Positions 34,737 to 46,959 of a stretch of DNA of 64,000 nucleotides are shown piece after piece. The translations under genes and the position numbers were made by a program. The notes beneath the pieces are model-generated. The model saw only the letters and a list, made by a program, of their open reading frames with translations. It ran no database searches and was not told the origin of the DNA. The first letter of the stretch is position 1, and each line of letters opens with the position of its first letter. Source of the DNA: Otatea glauca (taxonomy: Eukaryota > Streptophyta > Magnoliopsida > Poales > Poaceae). The stretch is taken from the NCBI GenBank assembly GCA_036346275.1, contig CM070730.1:2728309-2792308 (forward strand). Direction: 5' to 3'.

Positions 34737-36691
34737 TAGGGGTGACAATGGGGCCCATTCCCCGTTTCCCGACGAGGAATTCTCCTATTAGGGGACGAGG
34801 ATGGGGGAGTTTCCCTCTCCACGGGGATACAAAAGGGGGGAAACAATCCCCAGTGAATCGGGTCCGAGGACATTCCCGGGCTCCCCATCATCGATACCCG
34901 GTCCCTGGCCTCGGTTAAGTCTGAGTCTCCCTCGGTCAGTCCCAAACTCCCAATCCCAACAAGTCCCAAGTCAATCGGCCATCCCAGGCTTCCCAGTTCT
35001 CAGCTCCCAGCCCAAATTGCCTCCAGATCTGCCTCGTGCCCTCGTTCGATCATTGTCTACTCGACTGCTCCCCGCAGCCTCGCGTCGCCGTCGGGCCTAC
35101 TCCCTCCATATCCGCCGCTGGGCTGCCTCAGTGTCGCTCCAGAATTCCAGATCCGCCGCGCATCCCCTCGGAGGCCGAATCACGCTGTCCCTCCTGATCC
35201 GCCGTCAGACCACAACAGGCTCGAAGTCTTCCTCCAGAAAGCCTCCGCCCTCCGCCCTCGTCGACAATCACGTGGTAAGCCTTCGCCCTTGTTCTAACCT
35301 CCAATGCGCTATCTCGGCGGATTTGGACACGCTCCTTCACCTCACCTCACAGTCGGTGCCCAGGTCCCCGACGACGTCGTCCTGGACCTCTCCCAGATGA
35401 CCAACCAGACCATCAAGCTCAGCGCTGGCCCGTGCTAGGTAAACCGTTTTGTTGTGGAAAGTGGGAACAGTTTGTGCTGTGTGAGATTTAGCGTTTAGGG
35501 TTTAATCGGGATTTATTTGGGTCATGATTCATGAGGCTTATGAGTGATTCGTGGGGCTTGCAGGATTGCAACACCATCCAAGCGACGAGTGCCGGGAGGC
35601 TTCGAGTCTTCGACTGTCTAAGCCCAACAAGTACTAGGTCGATAGCTCCCACAAGAGGGTGAGTCCTCTGGTTTAGTTCCTCTGTTGATGCTCAAATGTG
35701 CGAAGCTTTATGTATAGTTGAAACAAATATTAGGATCTGGGATCATCGCTGTACAGTGCTACCACACGCTGTTTTGCTAATCCAATGCTAAGTAAATTCC
35801 AGTACTGATGCACCCTAACATGCATTTTTAGTCGTTGTAGTTGTTACCTTTAAACTATGCCATATATGTTGTTTTGAATAATATTTCTAGCTTTCATTGC
35901 TTGAACACGCTGACTTCTCTTCAGCTCTTCCAAGCACAATCAATCACTTTGAAAAGCTCTAATCCTTTTTCTTTGAATCTGCTTAACTGTAGAGTGTGAG
36001 ATTGCGCAAAGTTCTTTGTTCACTCTCCTTATTTTCTATTTCAGCTGCCTATTCGTGTGATGTTTGTTGTTTTTTTGGCAGTATATACCTTCTGTAGAAG
36101 ATACAGTTCTTGGTATTGTGGTTGACACCAAACCAGATGTAAGTATACATTTGTATTCAGAAGTACATATCTCTAGTTCTAGTTATATGATTGCATTTAT
36201 AAGCATCTACATCTAATTCTGACGATATGCTCATTGTTCAAATATTACCTAAAATCAAAATGAACATTTGCAAATTTGACCATAGAACACTGACTAAAAG
36301 CTTGATTTTAGTTTGTACATTGATGAATTATTCTGGAACACCTTATATGATGTATTCTTATTCCCTTTTGCTAAGCTAGAGTTTGTTATTGACAGTTTCT
36401 AGGCCTAAATATAGGTCATTAAATTTCTACAAAGTGTCTAATTTTGCTTCATATTATCTTGTTTACTTTTCATTGAACCCTTGTTCTATCTCTGATTCTT
36501 TTGATCTCAGTTTCATCCAGTCAAATGGTTATTCAGGTATGGCTCCCCACGGGGACCCGATACCCCGGCGGGGTTGGGGAATGGGGCGGGGTGGCCCTCG
36601 ATACCGGGTTCGGGGTCGGGGAACGGGGGTTTTTTCGCTATCGAGGATGGGGGGTTCTCCCCGCCGGGGAACGTCCCCGTTGCCACCCCTA
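34737..36691 (+). mobile_element. hAT-like element carrying captured gene exons (Pack-type), 1955 bp
   Basis: The left end taggggtgacaatgggg pairs with the right end ccccgttgccacccct. The flanks aatgagca (34729-34736) and gatgagca (36692-36699) make an 8-bp target duplication with one mismatch, as expected for hAT. GC-rich subterminal regions hold many GGGGA/TCCCC words. The interior contains exons and introns of RRP40 (separate entry) and no transposase. Confidence 0.85.
35250..36138 (+). pseudogene. RRP40: Captured fragment of exosome subunit RRP40 (EXOSC3), four exons with introns
   Basis: Exon pieces: up to 35274 (ALVDNHV), 35364-35438 (VPDDVVLDLSQMTNQTIKL), 35564-35658 (DCNTIQATSAG, then SKPNKY and VDSSHKR), and 36082-36138 (YIPSVEDTVLGIVVDTKPD). 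Each junction has GT and AG, so genomic, unspliced DNA was captured. The sequence corresponds to the N-terminal part of RRP40, an RNA-binding cap protein of the RNA exosome. It is disabled: TAG ends the second piece, the third has a frameshift, and TAG stands where the conserved Trp of NKYW is expected. The S1 and KH regions are missing. It lies in the sense direction of the + strand inside the hAT-like element. Confidence 0.85.
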
Positions 36692-36699
36692 GATGAGCA

Positions 36700-37745
36700 T
36701 TGCCGGTAAACTTCCTATACATATGGCTAGAACATAAGATTGAACAAACTACACTCGGGTAATGAGCCGTATAATTTCGTATCAATCATAGTGTGTGAAA
36801 AACGACCAGGAAAGGTTGTCCTATGACAGCGTTATGATCTCCACATTATGTATGAGTAGCTATCTAGAGGTGTGAAGTTGTGTACACCGGGAGTCCTAGT
36901 GAGGGACACACAAAATCCACTGCAATTGATTCTTTGAGGCTCTATATGTAAAGCCTGGGTGGAGTACTGTCGTTATTAGTCGGAGTACAGTACTACGTTG
37001 TTAGTCGGAGTACTGTACTACGTTGTTAGTCGGAGCAATGTACTACGTAATTAGTCGGGAGTACAACTGTTAGCTGCAAGTCGATGGGACTACCTGGGAA
37101 AGGTGTCATTGGCTTGAGTTAGCAGGGTTGGAGATATAATACCTGAGTAGCGATAAACGTCCTAGGTTCTCAACTAAGGTTGGGTTTGCTACAGGTAAAG
37201 TGGTATAAACCTGCGCAGGTTAAAATCATGAATTCATACTGTCTCTTGGGTTGGAGACTACGGAAGTTAAGTCTGTCTTATATACTAGTGCTAGTAGCAA
37301 TTTCAATAATTAAAATCAGAAACCCACATTTTTGTAATAAAACTCTATTTTCCTAATAATGGATTTGAGAGAAGGATGGACAAGTGATGGACGATGGTAA
37401 AATTCATACGATGTATTTTGTTATTAATCCTTGTTGAGTACTTATATACTCACTCTTGTTAAATCCCTCTTTGCTTAGAGATTGGCGTCGGTGGTCAAGT
37501 GCCTGGTTGGGGCATGGATCCCAATAGATTCGTCTATAAGGTATGGGGTGTGGATCACCCAGAGAACCAAGACTACGAGAAGAAGGATTACCAAGAGGGT
37601 TAGGATGTTAGGTAGATCATGCTTCGACTTTGTCAGTCATTGGAGTATCAGTATTTTTGTATTATATTTTTGTTGTACTTGGATCTTATATATAATTAAT
37701 GTATTAGACTTGTAGCCTGCGTGGCAATGGAATATAATAAGTTTC
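36700..37745 (+). mobile_element. Chromovirus (Tekay-like) LTR remnant
   Basis: The 3' part (ttgttgagtacttatatactcactc at about 37432, then a G-rich segment, then ttgtattagac-like AT-rich end) resembles the R-U5 part of Tekay-type gypsy LTRs. The exact left end is hidden by nested insertions, and the family call is from memory of such LTRs. No coding sequence. Confidence 0.45.
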
Positions 37746-40454
37746 CATTTTAGTCTCTAATTATTGTTTCTACTGCAACACTCTGAATACAGTGTATTAA
37801 CTAATAAAACATTAGGTGCGCTCGATATTTTGATTAGTTAGTATGCCGATATTCGTGTAATTACCTCATAGTAATAGTGATGTTACTGTCATTACCTTAG
37901 ACAAATTATGCGGATCACCACACAAAGCCTCTTGATTGCATTCAACAACCAGCATCGCTAGCCACTGATTACTGAGGCATGCGATCGAATCCTACCTCAG
38001 ACGGCGAGTTGTTCCATTTTGTATGGAACTCAACCAAAGTACGAACAGAACGTGGGAACAAAGAAAATGAGGGGAGGAACGCAGAAGAATGCCTGCTCTC
38101 CAAGACGAACGAACGGAAGAAGATCTAATTCAATGCAACTTGCTTCTAGGTCGCCATCGTGTATGAGGTCATACGTGGAAATCGCGTGGGCAGCCATGGC
38201 AGCATGTGACCTAATCTGTAACAGCTGAGGGAAACTAGTGACGTTACTTACACCAACATGTGTCATTATACCACTTGTTCCTTATTCCCGTCGTACCTTT
38301 TCCTGTGGGGCTTGGTTTTGCCGGTAGTTGTTGCGGTTGAGAAACGATAGGACTCTCGGTCTAGTTCAAATATGTTTGAACTCTATCTTGTTATGAGTAA
38401 ATTTGAAACTATCTTTTATGGATTGCTATTATAAATATGGCACCCTATTATACAAGATAATCAATCTAATAAAGAGAGATAGTTCTGTATCCATATATCG
38501 TATGTGCTCTCTGTAACTATTATTGCTATTCGATCGGTGCATTATGTTTGATCTACGGTGGTCGTCATGTTTTACATCAAAAAAACGGCACACTCAGCAA
38601 AAGTGGAAAAAATCTAAAAATTTGGAAACTAAATATGAATAAATCCCAATTAATCAACAAAATAGCTCTGAGAAATTTCAACAATTTTTAAATTCATTTA
38701 GTTCTTTTAAAAAATAAAAAAACAACAATTAATGAAAAGGAACAAAGACACTATCAGATTTTTTATAAAAAATTAAAACCTTGATCATTATCTTAAATTT
38801 TAATGGTATCATAAAAAGTGCCCAAGGATCATGTATTAAAATTTTTAGAAATATTAGACTTCATTTAGTGCACCTAGAAAATCAAAAACTGAAAAACATA
38901 TATAAAGACAGTTGCACTTTCATAATTTTACAAAAATCCACATATCTAATAATTATCTAAAAATTTTATAGAATCATTAGCGTTGCCTCAAGACCTTACA
39001 TAAATTTCTTAAAAAAATTAATAACATGATTTGACTGTCAGCTCAATTAAATTAGAAATTGCTGACTGTTGTCGATGTCTAAGACCTAGGATCTCTTAAT
39101 CGAGTTTATGAAAATATGATTGTGGGCTCCTAGTAAACAAGATGAGAAAAACGATATATGAGAATTGCTTCTTTATTAGCCAAGCGGCTCCATAGAGTAT
39201 ACATATTATAAAATGATTACAATAATATATTCTGATTGCAAATGCTAATTGCCAATGCTCTCAGATCTCCCTTTTTTGTATAGATAGGTCCCTATTTATG
39301 CTGAATGAAGAGGCGATAGTTATTCTCCATAAGGACGTCGTGTAACCGAGAGGTGTTTTCTCGTCAAATGGTGTTTTCTCGTCAAAAGGTGCCTTTTCTA
39401 GAGATAATTTCCGGGTAGTTACGCGCACCTGTCAGATAACTGTCCGTACAGAGACATGTGAGGGGATAACCACTTATCCCCGACCAGTTCACCGATCGGG
39501 GTGACTATTTTACTGGTCGGAGACAACCAATGTGAAGCAGAGTTATTGACCGCCTTGACTGAACTGGTCGAAGACTTAACCGTTCGGATAAAGGTGGGTT
39601 TCGTTCTATACATTATAGGCTTTATGTATTATAGGTCCATTAATAGAGTATAGTCATGAACAATTGAGGGTCCAAATAAATAACAGATATTTAATCCTTG
39701 TCAACTGCTTTGCCCCATTTTTTTTTCTTTTTTCTATTATGTATATTCGGTTTTACTAAAAAAACGTTTTTCAAATTCAGTTTTTCAAAAAAAAAAATTC
39801 ACCCCAGATGTTAAAAATCTATTAATACTAATTTTAAGGAGCTTTTGGATAAATTTTTTCAATTTTTCTAAAATTTTGAAATTCAAATTTTTTTAGAAAA
39901 ATTGTACGCGATTTTCGAAGATTTTTAAACCTGGACACGAGCATAAGTTCAACAGGAGTAGTGGTGAACGAACAAATCCAGGCCGTTAATTCGGTTGGTG
40001 TCGTGTAAGCGCCCACGTGGGAAGTGGTTGGGGCAACTAGGGAAGGATCCTCGACCCTTTTTAGCTTCAAGAAGAAAAAAAACGATCGTTGGATAAGAAC
40101 CAGATTCGGATTAATCCTAATCACAATCTTGAAGGACTAAAAGCAGTTTTTATACAGAAAAGAAGCTTATTAACTCTTTGCTGGAGTGGATGCAATGTAA
40201 TGCAATCCAAGTCGGAGTCTGGTCTAGTCTGACTCTAGTGGAGCAGCCCGTGAGGTGATCGAGGAGATCAGGAGATGTCAAAAAGAGAAGCAGATAAAGA
40301 TGTGACACAAGGCGCACTTAGTTTAGAATTTAGGGTGGGGGTGACATGCGCTTGTCTTATCCTCTTATCACCCTCTATTTGGTCTGTCAAAGACGAAATA
40401 TCTAGCCTCGCCTAACATTCATTTTTTTTAAGAATATCAGCTTGGTTCTACCAA
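37746..40454. other. Repeat-rich intergenic DNA, no gene recognised
   Basis: Short ORFs, for example minus 38030-38266, have no recognisable domain. From 38580 on the sequence is AT-rich with runs such as aaatttttaaaaat. Confidence 0.4.
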
Positions 40455-41911
40455 GGATTGAAATCTTGTTTCGCTCTAAATATCATTTGTGCCCAGAGAA
40501 TGAAATCTCGACGAGATCTCGCCATTACAAACAAATTCGACGAAATGTAAAACCAGAATTTGAATTCTGGTTTTTTCCCACCGGTGGGACCGAGATCTCG
40601 GCCGATTTTGCCGAGATATCGGCGACATTGGACGGTGCGAAAAATGGCTCAAACGACGTTGAAAATTTTTGAAATTTTTTTGGAGGTTTCTGGCACATCC
40701 ATTATGTTTTCATAAAAATTTCAGATGATTATCAAATCAGAGCAATTTTTAAAAATTCAAAAATTGCTACAGTTAAGATAAAACGCTGACCATCAAGTTT
40801 GAACCGAATGAAAAATGAAACAAACCATGTTAGAAATTTTTTTAATTTTTTTGCATGGTTATGATGCATCACTAATATTCCTATAAAATTTTTAGATGAT
40901 GGTAAAGCATCATGAATTTTTAAAAATTCATACAGTGCTACTGTCCTAATAAAAGCCATACCAGCAAATTTCAACCAAATCAAAAATGGTATAAATTAGG
41001 TTAGAAATTTTTGAAATTTTTTATGGATGTTCCTGATGTATGATTAATGTTTATATAAAATTTTCATATAATGATCAAGCTTCAAGAAGTTCCAAAAATT
41101 CTGACAATGCTACATCCTCATGAAAAGCCTAATGATCAATACATAGATTTGCTTTAATAACCAAAAAAGGATTAAAAATTTTGAAAAATTTTCAGAAGGG
41201 TTCTAAGGAAATTCTTAAGATATTATAAAAATTTAGAATCATTATCACACACCAGTGAATTTATAAACTTCTTACAAGTGCATTGTACCATTTAAGTTCT
41301 TTTTGTTTTTGATTTTTGAAATATAACAAATGAAGTTCAATGCATACATAGATTTGATTGAGCAAAAAAAAAAAGTTGATTTTTTTAAAAAAATTATAGA
41401 GTGGTATTGAGGAAATTATTAAGCTCTCATAAAAATTTTGGATCATGATCACAGTCGAGAAAAGTTATAAAATTCTGACAAGATTACTGTCCCAATTATC
41501 TTCATTTGGTTTTTGATTTTTTAAAGATAGCAAATAATGTTAAATTATTTTTAAACTTTTTATGTATGATCCTAAATTTCTTAGGATGGTACCATAAATT
41601 TTTCACATCATGATAAAGCATGTAAAATTTTATAAAAATCCGACAGTGCTTCTGCAGTTTTTAAAAAATATCTAAAAATTTTGGTTTTTCAACAAATTTT
41701 CATAGGAGATGACTTTCTTGAGGGTTATCGGACCAACTCCGGTAAAAAAAAGTTGAAAATGGTCAAAAAAAACCCAAAATCTCGCCAAGATATAGCGAGA
41801 TCACGGTAGCAATTCAATTTTTTTAAACAAATTTCACTCCGATCGGCATTTCAAAACTCGTCCACCTCCGGTAAGCAAGATTTCGCGAGAAAACGATGAG
41901 ATTTCTAACCC
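40455..41911. mobile_element. TIR element with satellite-like interior, copy A (about 1.46 kb)
   Basis: The ends ggattgaaatctt and gatgagatttctaacc are inverted versions of each other (family ends ggattgaaatctcg and cgagatttcaatcc). Subterminal regions are rich in CGAGATCTCG-type words. The interior consists of diverged tandem units spaced about 171 bp (anchor agatgat at 40723 and 40894, next near 41065) of the type atgatnnnaaagc...aatttttaaaaattc...gtgctac. No transposase. Confidence 0.65.
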
Positions 41912-42650
41912 TAGTTGTACCTTGACCGCCTAGTGATGACAAATTTAGAGTGCATCATCGGCACATGGAACACTCAGTTTGTGTCTCGTGATAAGGTTAA
42001 AGATTTTCGCAAAATTTCACAAAATCTCGGTGAGACCTCAGATTTCATACAAGGACGAGATACAAAATTTCAGGTGGATAAATTTTTTTAAATTGCTACA
42101 GTAGTTCTGACAAAATTGCCGAAATCTCGAGTATTTTGACAGGATTTTGACTTTTGAGGACCGGGTTAAGAATGTCATCTTCTATGAAAATTTGTTGAAA
42201 ACTCGAATTTTTGAGACGTTCTATAAAAATAACAGAAACACTGTTAGATTTTTATAAACTTATACGAGCTTGATCGTGCACTGAAAAATATATGGTACTG
42301 TATTTAGCTGGCTAGAATCATACATAAAAAATTCCAAAAGGATTGAACTTCATTTGTTATATTTAAAAATTCAAAAATAGAATGAACAAAACTAAGACAG
42401 TAGCCGTGTCAGAATTTTATAAATTCGCTCGAGTGTGATCATGATTCAAAATTTTTAGGAGAGCTTAAGAATTGCCTTAGAACCCTTTTCTAAAAGTTTT
42501 GAAAATTTTAAACTTATTTTGGTTTCTTAATCAAATATATGGAAGCAATACATGTAGCACCGTAATGCTTTTATCAGGACAGTAGAACTGTCACAATTTT
42601 TAAAAATTTATCAGCCTTTATCATCATATGAAACTTTTATGGGAACATTA

Positions 42651-43475
42651 CACTACTATAGAAATCTTGATCACTGCCGTTCTAAACTGGCATCACTGCC
42701 GGATATTGGAATCGGTAGTGATTGGTCGGTAGTGATAGTCTGACTATCATTGCTGGTTCTAGAATCAGCAGTGATATCTGTATCACTGCCGGTTCACATT
42801 CAAACCGGTAGTGATAGTCTGTACCACTGCTGGTTCGTATGTAAATCGGTAGTGATAGTCTGCCCACTGTAAATCCAAAAATCACTCGGTAAAATAAAAA
42901 AATTATTTGCACTTGAACCACCTTGTATTTTTCGTGAGTCACTCAATTTTCCCGCGAAATACGCGTGCGCGGTTGCTAGGATTCGAACATGTGACCTGCT
43001 ACTCGCATGATCTCCCCCTTACCATCTCACCACCCATACACTTCTCAACTACTATAAGATATATTTTTCTTTTATCCCTTTGTATCCGAAAGTTTCATCA
43101 ATTATTTGGACATCTAAATGACTTCAAATAAAAAGGTTGTCAACTAGAAAGTTGTAGATCTCATCAAGAGCTACAATTTTCATATTTTGTCTCCATCCGA
43201 CTCCGTATGAAAAGTAATGATTTTTCAAAAATATTATCACTGTTGGTTTGGATTCCGAACCGACGGTGATACTTCCTCCATAATCACTACCAGTTCTTCT
43301 TACGAACCGACAGTGATAATAACTTATCAATGTCGATTCTTATGAGGAACCGTGGACCGGCAGTGATAAGTTAATTACTATCACTGCCGGTTCTTTTTCC
43401 GTCAAGCATTTGTATCAGTCTAGCTTATGAACCGGCACTGATAGATTGTTAAGAAAGGGGTGTTTTGTAGTAGTG
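42651..43475. mobile_element. Non-autonomous CACTA (En/Spm) element, 825 bp, target duplication TTA
   Basis: It starts CACTACTATAG and ends TTTTGTAGTAGTG, and is flanked by TTA at 42648-42650 and 43476-43478. Both ends hold many copies of atcactgccggtt in opposite orientation, the subterminal repeats expected for transposase binding. The middle has no transposase. A segment at about 42976-42990 (ggattcgaac) resembles a reversed pol III B box. Confidence 0.9.
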
Positions 43476-43826
43476 TTAGTGATGCATTAGGACCATCCAC
43501 AAAAATTTTCAAAATTTTCTAACATGGTTTGAACCATTTTTCATTCGGTTGAATTTTGTCAATCAGCCTTCAGTAGCACTATCCGAATTTTTAAAAATTC
43601 CTCATGCTTGATCATTATCTGAAATTTTTATGGGAACATTATTGGTGCATCAAGACCATCTAGTTTTTTTTAAAAAAAAATTCTAACATGGTTTGCACTA
43701 TTTTTCATTCGATTGAAATTTGTTAGTCAGCATTTTATGAGGACAGTAGCACTGTCAAAATTTTGAAAATTCCTCAGGCTTGATCAAAATCTAAAATTTT
43801 TTACGGTAATATTAGTGATGTGCCAG

Positions 43827-44729
43827 TAGGGATGAAAATGAAATGAAAACGGTCAGTAAAAGGTTGTTCCGTTTTCGTTTCCACATTTTTTATCGGTAAT
43901 AGAAACGAAATGGAAACCCCATAAACGAATATGGAAATGGATAGTGATAGAAACGGATGCGGAACGAAACGGAGCGGATACGGAAACGAAAGTGAAAAAT
44001 TCCACAATAGTATAGTACATGATCATAATATACATAACCGTAAAAACAATGTAACTCATTCCACCTTCAAGGTGACAAAAGAACAATGTTATGTTTACCG
44101 TTACCACTAGTAAGTTTTTTTCTCAAATTTGTCAGCTGAAGGCTCGCCATTTATCCTCAAGATCAGACCATCATATCCTCCTCCATATCATTATCATCGA
44201 CATCCTCTTGCTCCTCCAACTATAAAGGTGTAACGCCCTAAAATTTGCATATTATTATTCAATGTTCATTTATGATTTTTAGAGATTTATCCTGGATTTT
44301 CTGGAGTTTATAAATACCGTTTTGCTATTTTTAGATTTATAAAAATTAATTTATTCATGAAAAACATAATCAAAATTATGCTATAAATAATTTTCCTAGG
44401 TTCAAAATGTTCCAAAGTATTTTTGAGAATTTTTCCAGAATTTTTGAACTCTATTTGATATTTTCTATAAAGGCATTTGTATTTCTAAAATTATTTTAAT
44501 TCGAAAATAAATGTAAATTCTCTATTCTCCTTTTTGAGTCAAGTGGGCCAAGTTTTCGGCGAAATTTCTGGTTCCATTTATAAGGATTTTTTGTTTCCGT
44601 TTCTATTTCCATCGGAAATGGCTGTCCTATTTTTGTTTCAGGCAAAAAAAATCCCGTTTTCGTTTCTGTACCGATATTTTCCATTTTTCTCCGGAACAGT
44701 CGAAAATTCCATTTTCGTTTTCATCCCTA
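43827..44729. mobile_element. Non-autonomous hAT element, 903 bp, target duplication TGTGCCAG
   Basis: The ends TAGGGATGAAAATG and CGTTTTCATCCCTA are inverted. It is flanked by perfect 8-bp repeats TGTGCCAG at 43819-43826 and 44730-44737. Subterminal words such as cgttttcgtttc recur. From about 44230 the interior reads tgtaacgccctaaaatttg, like the start of a chromovirus LTR. No transposase. Confidence 0.9.
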
Positions 44730-44973
44730 TGTGCCAGGACCGTCAAAAAATTATCACATTGTTCGACCATTTTCTAATGGGTTGAATTTCGTCGAGATTT
44801 CGGCAATTTCGACCGAAATTGGGGTAATTTTGGCCGAATTTTGTTTCAAAAATTCCGGATTTCAAATTTGTTTTTTGAATTTTAACTGAATTTCATCCGA
44901 AATTTCGAGATTTCGTCTAAATTTTGAATTTCGCCCAACTCCGAGATGTGAACCAAAAACGAAATTTCAAACT

Positions 44974-45571
44974 GTGGTCGTGATATCAAGCTCGAGCTAG
45001 CTCTCCCAAGTCCCAACCTTTTAGCATCAGCGGCTCACGCTGGATCTGAGATTTGGAGCCATTTATTTGACAGCACGGCGATCCATCGATCTAGAGCGTC
45101 ATTTATTTTCGACTGTGCAGCGGCAGTGGTGGGAGATTTCTGGCACTTGTATTTGTTTTACCATTACAGAGTGTTTATTAATCAACTTCAATTCAGAAGC
45201 ACCCTTGATCCTCATTGCCTGTGAATTCATTTGATCCAATATTTTGACCCGAGAAAAGGAAGAGTAATGCGTCAAGAAAAGACCAACAGTGAGTACTAAA
45301 AACCCTGTACAGCCCTGGCGTCAAACCAGTAATCAAGGACAACGAAAAAGAAACTCAATGTGATCATCAACGGAAACTTCTTCCTCCTTTTTTTTTTCTT
45401 TTCAGGCATCAGCGGAAGCTTCTTGATGAATTGTCAAACAAGAAACGGATCAGTGATATAGTCAGCCGGAATCTCATGATCATCAGTTGTCAACTCGACG
45501 AAATCAGTCCATTATTTATAAGAGAGAACTCAGGCACAAGAAAGAAATCCACAATTGCGCATGCTTTTCTC
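44974..45571. other. Intergenic, nothing recognised
   Basis: Mixed-composition DNA without gene, repeat or transposon end that I can support. Confidence 0.4.
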
Positions 45572-46112
45572 TATCTATACCATTTTATAATGCACCTAAG
45601 TATTCTTTTCTACGTCCACCCTAAATAATGCACCCTACTAGAGATGGTCTAACCTTCATGCACCCAGCGAAACGTCCCCAGAAACTTGCTTCCATCAAAA
45701 TTAACCTCTCAGATCTTTCCTCAGCTTTACTCACCCATATCCGATAGCCATTATTTAATGTGTCTAACTCATCCCTGTGGCCCACAACAGATCTCCCCCC
45801 ACCTCCAGCATCATCTCAAGGAAAAGGAAACAAATATCCTGGATCTATACCCCTTTATAATGCAACTAAGCATTCTTTTCTACGTCCACCCCAATAATGC
45901 ACTCTACTAGAGATGGTCTAACCTTCATGCACCCAGCGAAACGTCCCCAGAAACTTGCCTCCATCAAAATTAACCTCTCAGATCTTTCCTCAGCTTTACT
46001 CACCCACATCCGATGGCCATTGTTTAATGTGTCTAACTCATCCCCGTGGCCCACACAGATCTCCCCACCTCCAAAGATCATCTCAAGGAAAAGGAAACAA
46101 ATATCTTGGAAT
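45572..46112. repeat. Tandem duplication, 271-bp unit, two copies
   Basis: 45572-45842 and 45843-46112 match at well over 90 percent, with small indels (for example cacaacagatc against cacacagatc). Shared words include gagatggtctaaccttcatg and cccagcgaaacgtccccag. Confidence 0.9.
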
Positions 46113-46482
46113 TAAGAAAAAGGAAACAAACATTCTAGAAAAGGAAAAGACCATATATTACGTGCTGGGAAAAGGAAACCGAAAGACAAGGCACTATATT
46201 AGTTTATCTAATTTGTGTAGAATACATACCTTGATTAACTGACTTGTGCAAGCAAGTGAAGCTGCGTGCTAGCTAGACATATAAGCCTCGAGTGTACGTA
46301 CGAACTAGTATCCGTGGACCGTGGTGATGTTTCCAACTAGCCGATCGATGCAGTGCTAGTGTTACTATTATCTGCCGAACTGATCCGGTCAACTCACCCG
46401 ACAAGCCGCCCAATTGTCCAAATCGTCAGGTCCTAGAACTCAAAACCTTTCAAAATCCTCGTCGATGATTGAAAAATAAAAC

Positions 46483-46709
46483 TGTTAGGAAACCCTGATG
46501 ACTCATGAAGACTCATGTTGGTCCCTTTAGCTAAAACCCTAGTTGAGTGCTATAAAAGGAGGAGGGGTCCCCCTTAATGTACCAGAAATCATTAGCAATA
46601 AAGAATTTCCGCTGTTGCTCTCCCTAAACACGTGTCTCCCTCTCTTTCTGTTCTCCAATTCAGATCTGTTCGGGAACCCCGGACTATTCGATAGCGAGGT
46701 TCCTTAACA
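46483..46709 (+). mobile_element. 5' LTR of a Ty1/copia element (Ale/Retrofit-like), 227 bp
   Basis: It starts TGTTAGGAAACC and ends GGTTCCTTAACA, which are inverted with two differences. tataaaagga at 46551-46560 is the likely TATA box. Immediately after the LTR, cgttatcagcacgaagc (46710 onward) is the primer-binding region known from this lineage, pairing with initiator methionine tRNA. No 3' LTR is seen. Confidence 0.8.
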
Positions 46710-46959
46710 CGTTATCAGCACGAAGCTCTACCGGAGATCAGAATTGAAAAGGTGAGAAGAGGTGGGATTTCAGCGATTGAATCTAGACGCTTGTCGTTTC
46801 TATGCATGCATCTATCCTACGCATCTTGTATCGTTTCGTCACATGACACGGCTACACGGCGATCGCTCAAGCTACTCAAAGCATAAAGCTACGAATCGCT
46901 CTGATACATGAAGTTATCAGACACACAAGAATCGCTCTGACAAGAAGTTACTGATACAC

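Larger units (their letters stand above)
41995..44973. mobile_element. TIR element with satellite-like interior, copy B, split by a CACTA and a hAT
   Basis: The left end ggttaaagattttcgc and right end cgaaatttcaaact are decayed versions of the family ends. Removing the CACTA with one target copy (828 bp) and the hAT with one target copy (911 bp) leaves about 1240 bp, close to the 1229 bp of copy C at 58398-59626. Confidence 0.6.

Noticed and set aside
42957..43040. tRNA gene
   Set aside because: Only a B-box-like word is present; no cloverleaf can be built, and it lies inside a CACTA element.
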